DNA of 64,000 nucleotides from Haloferax litoreum (GTDB lineage: Archaea; Halobacteriota; Halobacteria; Halobacteriales; Haloferacaceae): NCBI RefSeq assembly GCF_009674605.1, contig NZ_WKJO01000001.1, positions 248,001 to 312,000 of the forward strand. The letters run 5' to 3'. Positions within the stretch are counted from its first letter, which is position 1; each line of letters opens with the position of its first letter. Positions 1-7,319 of the stretch are shown here, piece by piece. Under the pieces are notes generated by a model. That model saw only the letters and a list, made by a program, of their open reading frames with translations. It was not told the origin of the DNA and searched no databases. A program made the position numbers and the translations under genes.

Positions 1-567
1 CGGTACATCCCGTCGCTGTTCGTCCTCGTCGGCGTGTACGCACTCGTCGCCAGCGGGTTCCGAAACGTTGGGGGACCACTCGTCCTCATCACCTTCGCCG
101 GCGCGTGGCAAGCGGTTGCCCTCGACCTCGTGACGGGGTCGCAAGTCCTGTCGTTCTGGCCGGTCCTCCTCGTCATCCTCGGCCTGTCGGTCGCTCTCGG
201 TCGGGTGCGCTCGTCCGTCGAACCGATAACCGGTGACCGCGTGGACATCGTCGCCATCTTCGGCGGGCGTAACGCACGGGCCACGACTGCTCGCTTCACC
301 GGCGGGGCTATCACGACCCTGTTCGGGGCCGCCGAGGTAGACCTCCGCGACGTGGTGGACCTCGAAGAGACCGCTCGAATCAACGTCACGTCGATGTTCG
401 GTGGCGTCGAAATTACCGTTCCGCGCGAGTGGAACGTCCGGATAGACGTGCTCCCGGTCTTCGGTGGCGCTGAAGACGAACGCCCGCGCCGCGAACTCGA
501 ACACGAGACGGTTGACCTCGTCGTCTCCGGGTTCTGCGCCTTCGGTGGCGTCAGCATCAAGGACTGA
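1..567 (+). CDS. LiaF/YvqF-like membrane protein, 5' end cut off by the window
   Basis: The reading frame is open back to base 1, so the gene starts outside the window; the GTG at 34 is only the first in-frame start inside it. The visible part has hydrophobic segments (about residues 1-65) and then a soluble beta-rich tail. The tail repeats FGG / FGAAEVDL-type units (IFGG, MFGG, VFGG, AFGG), as in the C-terminal domain of the LiaF/YvqF family, which modulates envelope-stress sensing in bacteria. Its role in archaea is not established. It is probably a cytoplasmic-membrane protein with an exposed domain. Family assignment is fairly safe; function is not. Confidence 0.7.
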   Translation, partial: RYIPSLFVLVGVYALVASGFRNVGGPLVLITFAGAWQAVALDLVTGSQVLSFWPVLLVILGLSVALGRVRSSVEPITGDRVDIVAIFGGRNARATTARFTGGAITTLFGAAEVDLRDVVDLEETARINVTSMFGGVEITVPREWNVRIDVLPVFGGAEDERPRRELEHETVDLVVSGFCAFGGVSIKD

Positions 568-775
568 ACCCCTCCGAGGAGGCGCGTCTTTTATATTTCT
601 CCTCGCTCTTGTCTGCGATGTGATTGCGACGGGTCTCCCCGACAACATGCGCATGCGCCTCCTCTTTTAGCCACGGGTGGACCCGTTCTCGGTTTTCGCC
701 GCGGTAACGCGCGGCGACGCCGAACCCGGTGAACCCCGGGCTGTTTCCGCATTGACCGACAGACGCATCCGTACC

Positions 776-793
776 GGCGGGCTTTAGGCCCGC
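776..793 (+). promoter_or_regulatory. metG promoter (TATA-like box inside a small palindrome)
   Basis: A CTTTAGG element at 782-788 lies about 29 bases before the metG ATG, the usual distance for a leaderless haloarchaeal transcript. It sits in a short perfect palindrome: GCGGGC at 777-782 and GCCCGC at 788-793. Confidence 0.5.
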
Positions 794-813
794 ATCCGAG
801 ATACACGACACAT

Positions 814-2886
814 ATGAGTCACGAGGAATTCCCCACAGAGAACCCAGCGGTGGTGACGTGCGGGTTGCCCTACGCGAACGGTGACCTGCACATCGGCCAC
901 CTCAGAACGTACGTCGGCGGCGACATCTACAGTCGCTCGCTGCGAAAACTCGGCCAAGAGACGGCCTTCGTCAGCGGGTCGGACATGCACGGCACGCCAG
1001 TCGCCGTCAACGCCGAGAAAGAAGGAGTCACGCCCGAGGAGTTCGCGCTCCGCCACCACGAGAAGTACGAAGCGACGTTCCCCCGCTTCGACATCGACTT
1101 CGACAACTACGGCCACACCCACGACGAGACGAACACGGAACTCACGCAGGAAATCGTCCGAACCCTCGAATCTGAGGGCTACGTCTACGAGAAAGAGATT
1201 CCCGTCGCATACGACCCCGACGCGGACCAGTGGCTTCCCGACCGATTCGTCGAGGGTGCGTGTCCGTACTGCGGCGCACACGCCCGCGGTGACGAGTGTG
1301 ACGAAGGCTGTGGTCGCCACCTCGAACCCGGCGAGATAGAAGACCCAACCTCGACGCTCACCGGCAACCCCGCCGAGTACCGCGAACGTGAACACAAGTT
1401 CTTCGCCGTCTCCGACCTACAGGAGTACCTCCAAGAGTTCATCAATCGGGTGGAGGGCACCTCGAACGCGCAGAACCAGCCTCGAGAGTGGATAGAAGGA
1501 GAACTCCAAGACTGGTGTATCACCCGCGACATGGACTGGGGTATCGACTACCCCGGCGACGAAGCCGACGACTTGGTCCTCTACGTCTGGGTCGACGCAC
1601 CAATCGAGTACATCTCCTCCACCAAACAGTACACAGAACGCGTCGGCGCCGACGTGTTCGACTGGGAGGACGCGTGGAAAGAGTCGGGCGACATCGTCCA
1701 CATCATCGGCCGCGACATCATCCAACACCACACCGTCTTCTGGCCGGCGATGCTCAAGGGAGCGGGCTACATCGAACCCCGTGCCGTCATGGCATCCGGC
1801 TTCATCACGCTCAACGGAAAGGGCTTCTCCACGTCGCGTAACCGCGCCGTCTGGGCCGACGAGTACCTCGACGAAGGCTTCCACCCCGACTTGCTCCGGT
1901 ACTACCTCGCCACGAACGGCGGGTTCCAGCAGGACGTGGACTTCTCGTGGTCGAAGTTCCGCGAACGCGTGAACAGCGAACTCGTCGGAACCGTCGGGAA
2001 CTTCCTGTACCGCTCGATGCTCTTCGCGTACCGCAACTTCGAGGGCACTCCAGCGGCCGACGTGTCCGAGGAAGTCCGCGACCGGATTCAGGAGGCGATC
2101 GACGAGTTCGGTGCGGCTATCAACGACTACTCGATTCGGAAGTCCGGCAACGCCGCCGTCCGCCTCGCCCAGTTCGGCAACGAGTACATCCAGCGGAACG
2201 AACCGTGGAAACTCACCGACGAGGACCCAGAGGCGGCGGCGCAGGTCATCCGTGACTGCGTCCAGATTGCGAAGGCAATCGCCGTCATCTTCCACCCCGT
2301 CGCGCCCGCCAAGATGCAGGCGCTCTGGGAGCAACTCGGTGAAGACGGTGCCGTCGCCGACACGCACATCGAAGACGCACTGGAGACGCCGCCCGCGTCG
2401 TTCGGCGAACCCGAAGCGCTGTTCGAGAAGATAGAAGACGAACGCGTCGAGGAACTCAACGAGAAACTCGCCGAACGCGTCGCCGCGACGGAATCCGAAA
2501 GCGACGAGTCCGAGGAGGACGCCGACGAGAGTATGGCAGACGAATCCGACCTCGAACCAATCGCAGACGACCGCATCTCCTTCGACGAGTTCCAGGAACT
2601 CGACCTCCGCGTGGGCGAGATTCTGGACGCCGAAGGCATCGATGGTGCGGACAAACTCGCCAAACTGACCGTCGACATCGGCGTCGAAGAGCGCCAAATA
2701 GTCGCCGGTATCAAGCAACTCCACGACCTGTCGGACCTCCCCGGCAAGAAGGTCATCATCGTGGCCAACCTCGAAAAGGCCGAACTGTTCGGCACGGAGT
2801 CCAACGGGATGCTCCTCGCCGCCGGCGACCAGGCCGACCTGCTGACGACCTACGACGACGCGACGCCCGGCACGAAGGTCCAGTAA
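814..2886 (+). CDS. metG: methionyl-tRNA synthetase
   Basis: Charges tRNA-Met with methionine in the cytoplasm. The class I signature HIGH is at residues 26-29 (DLHIGH), and the KMSKS loop appears as KGFSTS at 336-341. A zinc knuckle is formed by Cys150, Cys153, Cys162 and Cys166. After an acidic linker (about 560-585, rich in Glu, Asp and Ser), residues about 590-690 form an EMAP/Trbp111-like OB-fold tRNA-binding domain (DLRVGEILDAE, VANLEKAELFG). The 690-residue length fits an archaeal MetRS with this domain fused. The ATG is preceded by a TATA-like box at normal distance. It stands alone as a single gene. Confidence 0.97.
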   Translation: MSHEEFPTENPAVVTCGLPYANGDLHIGHLRTYVGGDIYSRSLRKLGQETAFVSGSDMHGTPVAVNAEKEGVTPEEFALRHHEKYEATFPRFDIDFDNYGHTHDETNTELTQEIVRTLESEGYVYEKEIPVAYDPDADQWLPDRFVEGACPYCGAHARGDECDEGCGRHLEPGEIEDPTSTLTGNPAEYREREHKFFAVSDLQEYLQEFINRVEGTSNAQNQPREWIEGELQDWCITRDMDWGIDYPGDEADDLVLYVWVDAPIEYISSTKQYTERVGADVFDWEDAWKESGDIVHIIGRDIIQHHTVFWPAMLKGAGYIEPRAVMASGFITLNGKGFSTSRNRAVWADEYLDEGFHPDLLRYYLATNGGFQQDVDFSWSKFRERVNSELVGTVGNFLYRSMLFAYRNFEGTPAADVSEEVRDRIQEAIDEFGAAINDYSIRKSGNAAVRLAQFGNEYIQRNEPWKLTDEDPEAAAQVIRDCVQIAKAIAVIFHPVAPAKMQALWEQLGEDGAVADTHIEDALETPPASFGEPEALFEKIEDERVEELNEKLAERVAATESESDESEEDADESMADESDLEPIADDRISFDEFQELDLRVGEILDAEGIDGADKLAKLTVDIGVEERQIVAGIKQLHDLSDLPGKKVIIVANLEKAELFGTESNGMLLAAGDQADLLTTYDDATPGTKVQ

Positions 2887-2969
2887 GGCTCCCCGAACTC
2901 CTCGATTTTTGCGTCGAATCCCGGTACGGTATCGCAGAGGCTATCCGTCCCGCTTGCCCAGCGTCAGCT

Positions 2970-3275
2970 ATGGAACTCGGTGGACGAACCGTGGTTGGAA
3001 TCGTCGTCGCACTCGTCGCCATCGTCGGTGTCGTCGCTGCCGTCACCGGTGGTGGGGCCGGAACCCTGACTGTCGAGCGTGTGGATGAACTCCCCGAAGG
3101 CCAAGGTGCCGTCGCGTTCGCGAACCTCGACCCGGACCAGCGAGCAGTCTTCGAAGAAGCGGTCGAGACCGGAGGGACAGTCCAGATACCGACCGAGTCC
3201 GCACGGAACGAGTTCGTCGAACCCGGGTACGTCCGGTACGACGGCGGTATCTACCGGACGACCGTCACCCCGTAG
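2970..3275 (+). CDS. small membrane-anchored protein, paralogue of the next gene
   Basis: A 101-residue protein I cannot assign. Residues 7-25 are a hydrophobic N-terminal anchor or signal (VVGIVVALVAIVGVVAAV) with no cysteine, so it is probably anchored rather than lipidated. The remainder is an acidic extracellular domain of about 75 residues. Its end, NEFVEPGYVRYDGGIYR, nearly repeats the end of the gene at 3341-3661 (NEFIDPGYVRYDGGIYR), and TVERVDELPEGQGAV also has a counterpart there. The two genes are therefore a tandem duplication 65 bases apart. Confidence 0.75.
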   Translation: MELGGRTVVGIVVALVAIVGVVAAVTGGGAGTLTVERVDELPEGQGAVAFANLDPDQRAVFEEAVETGGTVQIPTESARNEFVEPGYVRYDGGIYRTTVTP

Positions 3276-3340
3276 TCCGTTCGAGAGGGCCTCAGGACGC
3301 TCGTTCTCTTCTCGAAAGCCAGCGACGTATCGGAGTCACT

Positions 3341-3661
3341 ATGGGTGATGACAGACGACCCGCGTCTATGCGACTGGGCGTGTCACTCGCCGTCGTCCTC
3401 CTCGTCCTCAGTGCAGGCTGTCTCGGCGGGAGCAACGGGACTGGTTACCTGACCGTCGAGCACGTCGAGGAACTCCCACAAGGGGAAGGTGCAGTCTCCT
3501 ACGACAACCTCTCGCCGGAACAGAAAAGCGCGTTCCAGCGGGCACTTGACGACGATGGGAGCGTGACAATCCACAAAGGGACCGACCGAAACGAGTTCAT
3601 CGACCCCGGGTACGTCCGATACGACGGCGGCATCTACCGGACGACTGTCTCGGTCCCCTGA
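3341..3661 (+). CDS. small lipoprotein, paralogue of the preceding gene
   Basis: A 106-residue protein if started at 3341, or 97 if started at the internal ATG at 3368, which gives a more typical signal peptide. A hydrophobic stretch ends in LSAGC, a haloarchaeal lipobox, so the mature protein would be lipid-anchored on the outer face of the membrane. The mature domain matches the preceding gene (TVEHVEELPQGEGAV, then NEFIDPGYVRYDGG). Function unknown. The pair differs mainly in anchoring: one by a transmembrane helix, the other by lipid. Confidence 0.75.
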   Translation: MGDDRRPASMRLGVSLAVVLLVLSAGCLGGSNGTGYLTVEHVEELPQGEGAVSYDNLSPEQKSAFQRALDDDGSVTIHKGTDRNEFIDPGYVRYDGGIYRTTVSVP

Positions 3662-3738
3662 CACCGTCGCGCGACTGTTCCCTGTGTGGCGACATCGTTC
3701 ACTGTCTGGGGATAGGTCACCCCAACCGTGAGCACGAA

Positions 3739-4032
3739 CTACACCGCTTCTGTCTCTCTATCCCGGACCCAGACGACGCCTCGGAGGAGAATTCCGAGTG
3801 AGACGACCACGAGCGCACCGAGTACGAGTGGGTGCTCGTCATCGAGGCCTGCGACGTTGCTCCCGACGGAGACGACTGACCCGGTCACGAGAAGAAGCAC
3901 GGACGTCAACGACAGTGTGTCAGTCCCGCCTCGGAGTTCGTCGTAGACGGACTTCGTGGCCGCGACGACGACAGCCACGACGGCGATACTAAGGACGATA
4001 GGGACCATAGCGGCCGGGTCGAGTGAGACCAT
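3739..4032 (-). CDS. small integral membrane protein, function unknown
   Basis: Started at the ATG at 4032 (MVSLDPAAMVP), giving 97 residues; the frame runs 26 codons further upstream but those codons look non-coding. Three hydrophobic segments are visible: about 10-30 (IVLSIAVVAVVVAAT), 45-62 (SVLLLVTGSVVSVGSNV) and 70-88 (LVLGALVVVSLGILLRGVVW), ending in an Arg-rich tail. No known motif. It lies just downstream of the cytochrome b-type gene on the same strand (86-base gap), but nothing shows that it belongs to that complex. Confidence 0.6.
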   Translation of the reverse strand: MVSLDPAAMVPIVLSIAVVAVVVAATKSVYDELRGGTDTLSLTSVLLLVTGSVVSVGSNVAGLDDEHPLVLGALVVVSLGILLRGVVWVRDRETEAV

Positions 4033-4118
4033 ACACGGCGAGTCTCCACCTCGGATGATGTATGTGTCGGTGAAAACGGATATTTCGACGAGGGTGGTAC
4101 CTCGTGCCACTCAGCGGA

Positions 4119-4946
4119 CTACACCTTCTTCGGTGGCCTGAGCCGGTAGTAGCGGCGGTTGAGGTTGTACATGTAGCCCTCACGCATGGTCTTGAGCACC
4201 GCGTAGGTGATGGTCCCGAAGACGAGGGGCAAGAGGAACGTCAGGTCGAACAGCAAGCGGACGCTTATCGGGACGAGATTCTGGATAGCGAGGATACTGA
4301 TTGTCATCGCGAAGACGACGCCCGCGACACCGACTGCTGCCCAGAACGGTTCCTCTACTGGCCGACGCGCGGACCCCTTGTTGAGGAAGGGAACGATGGC
4401 GATGAAGCCGACGACCACACCGTTGGCCAGCACACCATAGGTTCGGTCGGCCATTAGCTTCTGGCCGCCGAGGATGGCGAGTTCGGGGTTCAGTGGGTCG
4501 AGTTTGAGCAGGCCGAACGACCAGTAGAGGTACCAATCGGGTAGGATAATCGCCGGGGTCTGACTCGGATTCGCCGGCGGGCCGATGTGCGGCGGCATCG
4601 TCGCCGAGAGGAACAGAATCATCCCGACGAAGAACGACGCGATAGAGAGGTTCCGAACGGTCTCGTGCGGCCACGTCGGGAACGCGAGTACGTCGCGTTC
4701 GACGTAGTCAGACGATTGACGAACCGTCTGGTCTTCGTACCGTGCACGCTCGAAGTATTCGTAGGTCAGACGCGCCAGACCGGTCGTCCGGGCTTTCCGG
4801 TCGTAGAACGTCGGTGTCTCGTTGTCCGGCGGGACTGGTCCCGTCGGAAGACCACCGTCTGCGGCCGGTTCCGTCTCCGACGTCGCGTCACCACCGCCAC
4901 CGGTCCCACCATCTGTCCGAAGCGGACCCTCGTCGCTCGAAGGCAT
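4119..4946 (-). CDS. cytochrome b C-terminal domain (PetD/subunit IV-like) protein
   Basis: Resembles the C-terminal half of cytochrome b (subunit IV of b6f), which helps form the quinol-oxidation site of bc-type complexes in the membrane. The PEWY-equivalent motif is PDWY in LPDWYLYWSFGLLKL, followed by three transmembrane segments (LANGVVVGFIAIVPFL, WAAVGVAGVVFAMTI, LLFDLTFLLPLVFGTITYAVL) and a basic C-terminus. The N-terminus is a long Gly/Pro/Asp-rich linker. I start it at the ATG at 4946 (MPSSDEGPLR), giving 275 residues, because a TATA-like box lies about 27 bases upstream. No Rieske protein, haem-binding cytochrome b half or halocyanin is nearby, which is unusual. Confidence 0.75.
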   Translation of the reverse strand: MPSSDEGPLRTDGGTGGGGDATSETEPAADGGLPTGPVPPDNETPTFYDRKARTTGLARLTYEYFERARYEDQTVRQSSDYVERDVLAFPTWPHETVRNLSIASFFVGMILFLSATMPPHIGPPANPSQTPAIILPDWYLYWSFGLLKLDPLNPELAILGGQKLMADRTYGVLANGVVVGFIAIVPFLNKGSARRPVEEPFWAAVGVAGVVFAMTISILAIQNLVPISVRLLFDLTFLLPLVFGTITYAVLKTMREGYMYNLNRRYYRLRPPKKV

Positions 4947-4968
4947 AGTAGTAGATAGGTCCGAGAAG

Positions 4969-4978
4969 ACAAAAAGAG
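4969..4978 (-). promoter_or_regulatory. TATA-like box for the cytochrome b C-terminal gene
   Basis: Read on the minus strand the box is T-rich (CTCTTTTTGT). It lies about 27 bases before the ATG at 4946, which supports that start over the longer open frame. Confidence 0.4.
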
Positions 4979-5106
4979 CGCGACAGCACCCATACCGACC
5001 AAATTCGAGACTCTCAGTAACTTCTGTGGATGCCGCGTCGGGGCTATCCCAAGCTACATAGACTATATGTGTGAACGAGTTACTCGCACCCGAGTTCATC
5101 ATCGGG

Positions 5107-5116
5107 CTTTTTTATT
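5107..5116 (+). promoter_or_regulatory. TATA box for pyruvate kinase
   Basis: CTTTTTTATT ends about 20 bases before the ATG at 5137 and is centred about 25 bases away. This fits a leaderless transcript and rules out the longer in-frame start at 5071. Confidence 0.6.
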
Positions 5117-5136
5117 CTTCGCTCGTAGGGCGCGCT

Positions 5137-6894
5137 ATGCGAAACGCAAAGATCGTCTGTACACTCGGTCCCGCCTCGTTCGACCGAGAGACGATTCGTG
5201 GACTCGCGGACGCCGGGATGAGCGTCGCCCGGATGAACGCGAGTCACGGAACCGTCGAACACCGGTCGGATGTCATCGACAACATCCGGGCAGTCGACGA
5301 GGCGACCGACGAACCGCTCGCGGCCATGCTCGACCTGCAAGGCCCCGAAGTACGGACCGCCCCCATCGACGAGGACATCTACCTCGAGACGGGGAGCGAG
5401 GTCCGATTCTACGAAGGTGACGAGGCCACGCCAGAGGCCGTCGGGCTCTCGTACTCTATCTCTGCTGCGGAGTCGGGCGACACCGTCTTGCTCGACGATG
5501 GCCGTATCGAGGCGACCGTCGACCGAGTCGAAGACGACTCTGTCTTCACTCGTATCAAGTCCGGTGGGCAACTCGGCGCTCGGAAGGGCGTGAACGTCCC
5601 CGGTGTCGACCTCGATATCGACCTCATCACCGACTCGGACTACGAGAACCTCAAACTCGCCGCCGAGAAGGAAGTCGACTTCGTCGCCGCCTCGTTCATC
5701 CGCGACGCCGCCGACGTGTACACCATCAGTGACACCCTCGAATCGTTCGGCGCCGACATCCCCATCATCGCCAAAATCGAGCGTGCCGGCGCGGTTGCGA
5801 ACCTCGACGAGATTATCGAGGCCGCACACGGCGTGATGGTCGCGCGCGGTGACCTCGGGGTCGAATGTCCCCTCGAAGAGGTCCCTATCATCCAGAAGCG
5901 CACCATCCGAAAGGCACAGGCCGCGGGCGTCCCGGTCATCACCGCCACCGAGATGCTCGACTCGATGGTTCGCTCCCGCCGTCCGACCCGTGCCGAGGCC
6001 TCCGACGTCGCGAACGCCGTCCTCGACGGCACCGACGCCGTGATGCTCTCAGGTGAGACGGCCGTCGGCGACCACCCCATCCGTGTCGTCGAGACGATGT
6101 CCCGCATCGTCGAAGAGATAGAGTCGAGTCCCGAGTACCACGAGAGCCAAGAACAGCGCGTTCCGACCGCTATCGACGGATCCCGGACCGAAGCGCTGGC
6201 ACGCTCTGCTCGGTACCTCGCCCGCGACGTGAACGCCGCGGCCATCGTCGCCGTCTCCGAATCCGGGTACACCGCCCGAAAGACGGCCAAGTTCCGCCCC
6301 GGCGTCCCCGTCGTCGCGGTGACGCCGAACGACCGGACCCGTCGCCAACTCGCGCTCCTGTGGGGGTCGTCGGCCGAATACTCCGACTACAGCACGAGCG
6401 TCGAGTCCGTGATGGACGACGCCGTCACCGCCGCACTCGACGCCGGTGCCGCAGAGTCCGGTGACACCATCGTCGTCCTCTCTGGGATGATGACCGAACT
6501 CGAAGGCACGAACACGACGAACATGCTCAAGGTCCACGTCGCCGCCGAATCCGTCGCAACTGGTCGCAAAATCGTCGGCGGGCGGGTCGCAGGACCGCTC
6601 TACCGCACGGCAGACGGTGACCTCTCCGACGTACCTGAAGGGGCCATTCTCTCGCTCTCTGCCGACTTCGATGGCGAGTTCGACGGCGACGCGGCCAAAC
6701 TGGCGGGTATCATCGATGCCCGTGCTGGCATGACCGGGTATCCGGCACTCGTCGCACGCGAACTCGACATCCCGATGGTATCGGGTGCACCACTCCCCCC
6801 CACCGTCGAAGAAGGGTCGACGATTACCCTCCACGCGGAACGCGGCATCGTCTACGAAGGCGACGTCATCAGCCACGAACGCGACGGCCGGTAA
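5137..6894 (+). CDS. pyk: pyruvate kinase with C-terminal PEP-utiliser-type domain
   Basis: Converts phosphoenolpyruvate and ADP to pyruvate and ATP in glycolysis. Core motifs are present: RNAKIVCTLGPAS at the N-terminus, MNASHG, the catalytic lysine in IIAKIER (Lys213), VARGDLG (235-241) and ATEMLDSM with the following Arg-rich loop. About residues 480-585 add a domain like the mobile PEP-utiliser domain of Bacillus-type pyruvate kinases (AGMTGYPALVARELDIP), without the phosphoryl-histidine motif. The start MRNAKIV gives 585 residues and lies just after a TATA box. It is monocistronic and divergent from the cytochrome b gene. Confidence 0.97.
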   Translation: MRNAKIVCTLGPASFDRETIRGLADAGMSVARMNASHGTVEHRSDVIDNIRAVDEATDEPLAAMLDLQGPEVRTAPIDEDIYLETGSEVRFYEGDEATPEAVGLSYSISAAESGDTVLLDDGRIEATVDRVEDDSVFTRIKSGGQLGARKGVNVPGVDLDIDLITDSDYENLKLAAEKEVDFVAASFIRDAADVYTISDTLESFGADIPIIAKIERAGAVANLDEIIEAAHGVMVARGDLGVECPLEEVPIIQKRTIRKAQAAGVPVITATEMLDSMVRSRRPTRAEASDVANAVLDGTDAVMLSGETAVGDHPIRVVETMSRIVEEIESSPEYHESQEQRVPTAIDGSRTEALARSARYLARDVNAAAIVAVSESGYTARKTAKFRPGVPVVAVTPNDRTRRQLALLWGSSAEYSDYSTSVESVMDDAVTAALDAGAAESGDTIVVLSGMMTELEGTNTTNMLKVHVAAESVATGRKIVGGRVAGPLYRTADGDLSDVPEGAILSLSADFDGEFDGDAAKLAGIIDARAGMTGYPALVARELDIPMVSGAPLPPTVEEGSTITLHAERGIVYEGDVISHERDGR

Positions 6895-6936
6895 CGTTCG
6901 GTAGCCCTTTCCCGCCTCGTCGCGTACCCGAACGTA

Positions 6937-7152
6937 ATGTCTCGCTCTCCAGAACCCAAGACTGAGGACGAAGGCGAGTGGCGGTTCGGTATCGACGACG
7001 TCGGCCCCGACGGCATCGTCGAGGACACGCCCGCCGAGGCGGAACCCATCGAACCGGGAAAGCCGCAGGCGGAGAACGTCGTCTTCGTCCTTCTCGGCGT
7101 GCTTCTCGCGGTTGGTCTCGTCCTCGTCACTATCTTCCCTAACGCTGCCTGA
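6937..7152 (+). CDS. small acidic single-pass membrane protein
   Basis: A 71-residue protein: an acidic N-terminal 45 residues with the pattern EWRFGIDDVGPDGI, then one C-terminal membrane helix (VVFVLLGVLLAVGLVLVTIF). It resembles a small haloarchaeal family of unknown function (DUF7312, from memory). It starts 42 bases after pyk and could be read from the same transcript. The anchor at the C-terminus suggests a tail-anchored protein facing the cytoplasm. Confidence 0.7.
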   Translation: MSRSPEPKTEDEGEWRFGIDDVGPDGIVEDTPAEAEPIEPGKPQAENVVFVLLGVLLAVGLVLVTIFPNAA

Positions 7153-7266
7153 GCGTCGCTGCTTTCGCGCCACTGCTTCGTTCGGAACCGACCTCGAAGG
7201 CCGTTCGACGCCATTCACCCAACCTCGTCGGCGGAGTGAGTTTCCGTTTTGATAATCGGGCCTCTT

Positions 7267-7274
7267 GATTTATG
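7267..7274 (+). promoter_or_regulatory. TATA box for the surface protein gene
   Basis: GATTTATG at 7267-7274 would place transcription start near 7297, leaving a leader of about 20 bases before the ATG at 7320. Confidence 0.4.
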
Positions 7275-7319
7275 TGACCCCGATGGTAATCGCCGTCAAC
7301 CCCAACCGGGACACACGAC

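Noticed and set aside
1417-2724. 435-codon open frame antisense to metG
   Set aside because: Low-complexity Val/Asp/Arg/Glu reading typical of the opposite strand of acidic haloarchaeal genes; metG is certain.
6049-7218. 389-codon open frame antisense to pyruvate kinase and the next small gene
   Set aside because: Same antisense artefact; no motif, and it crosses two supported genes.
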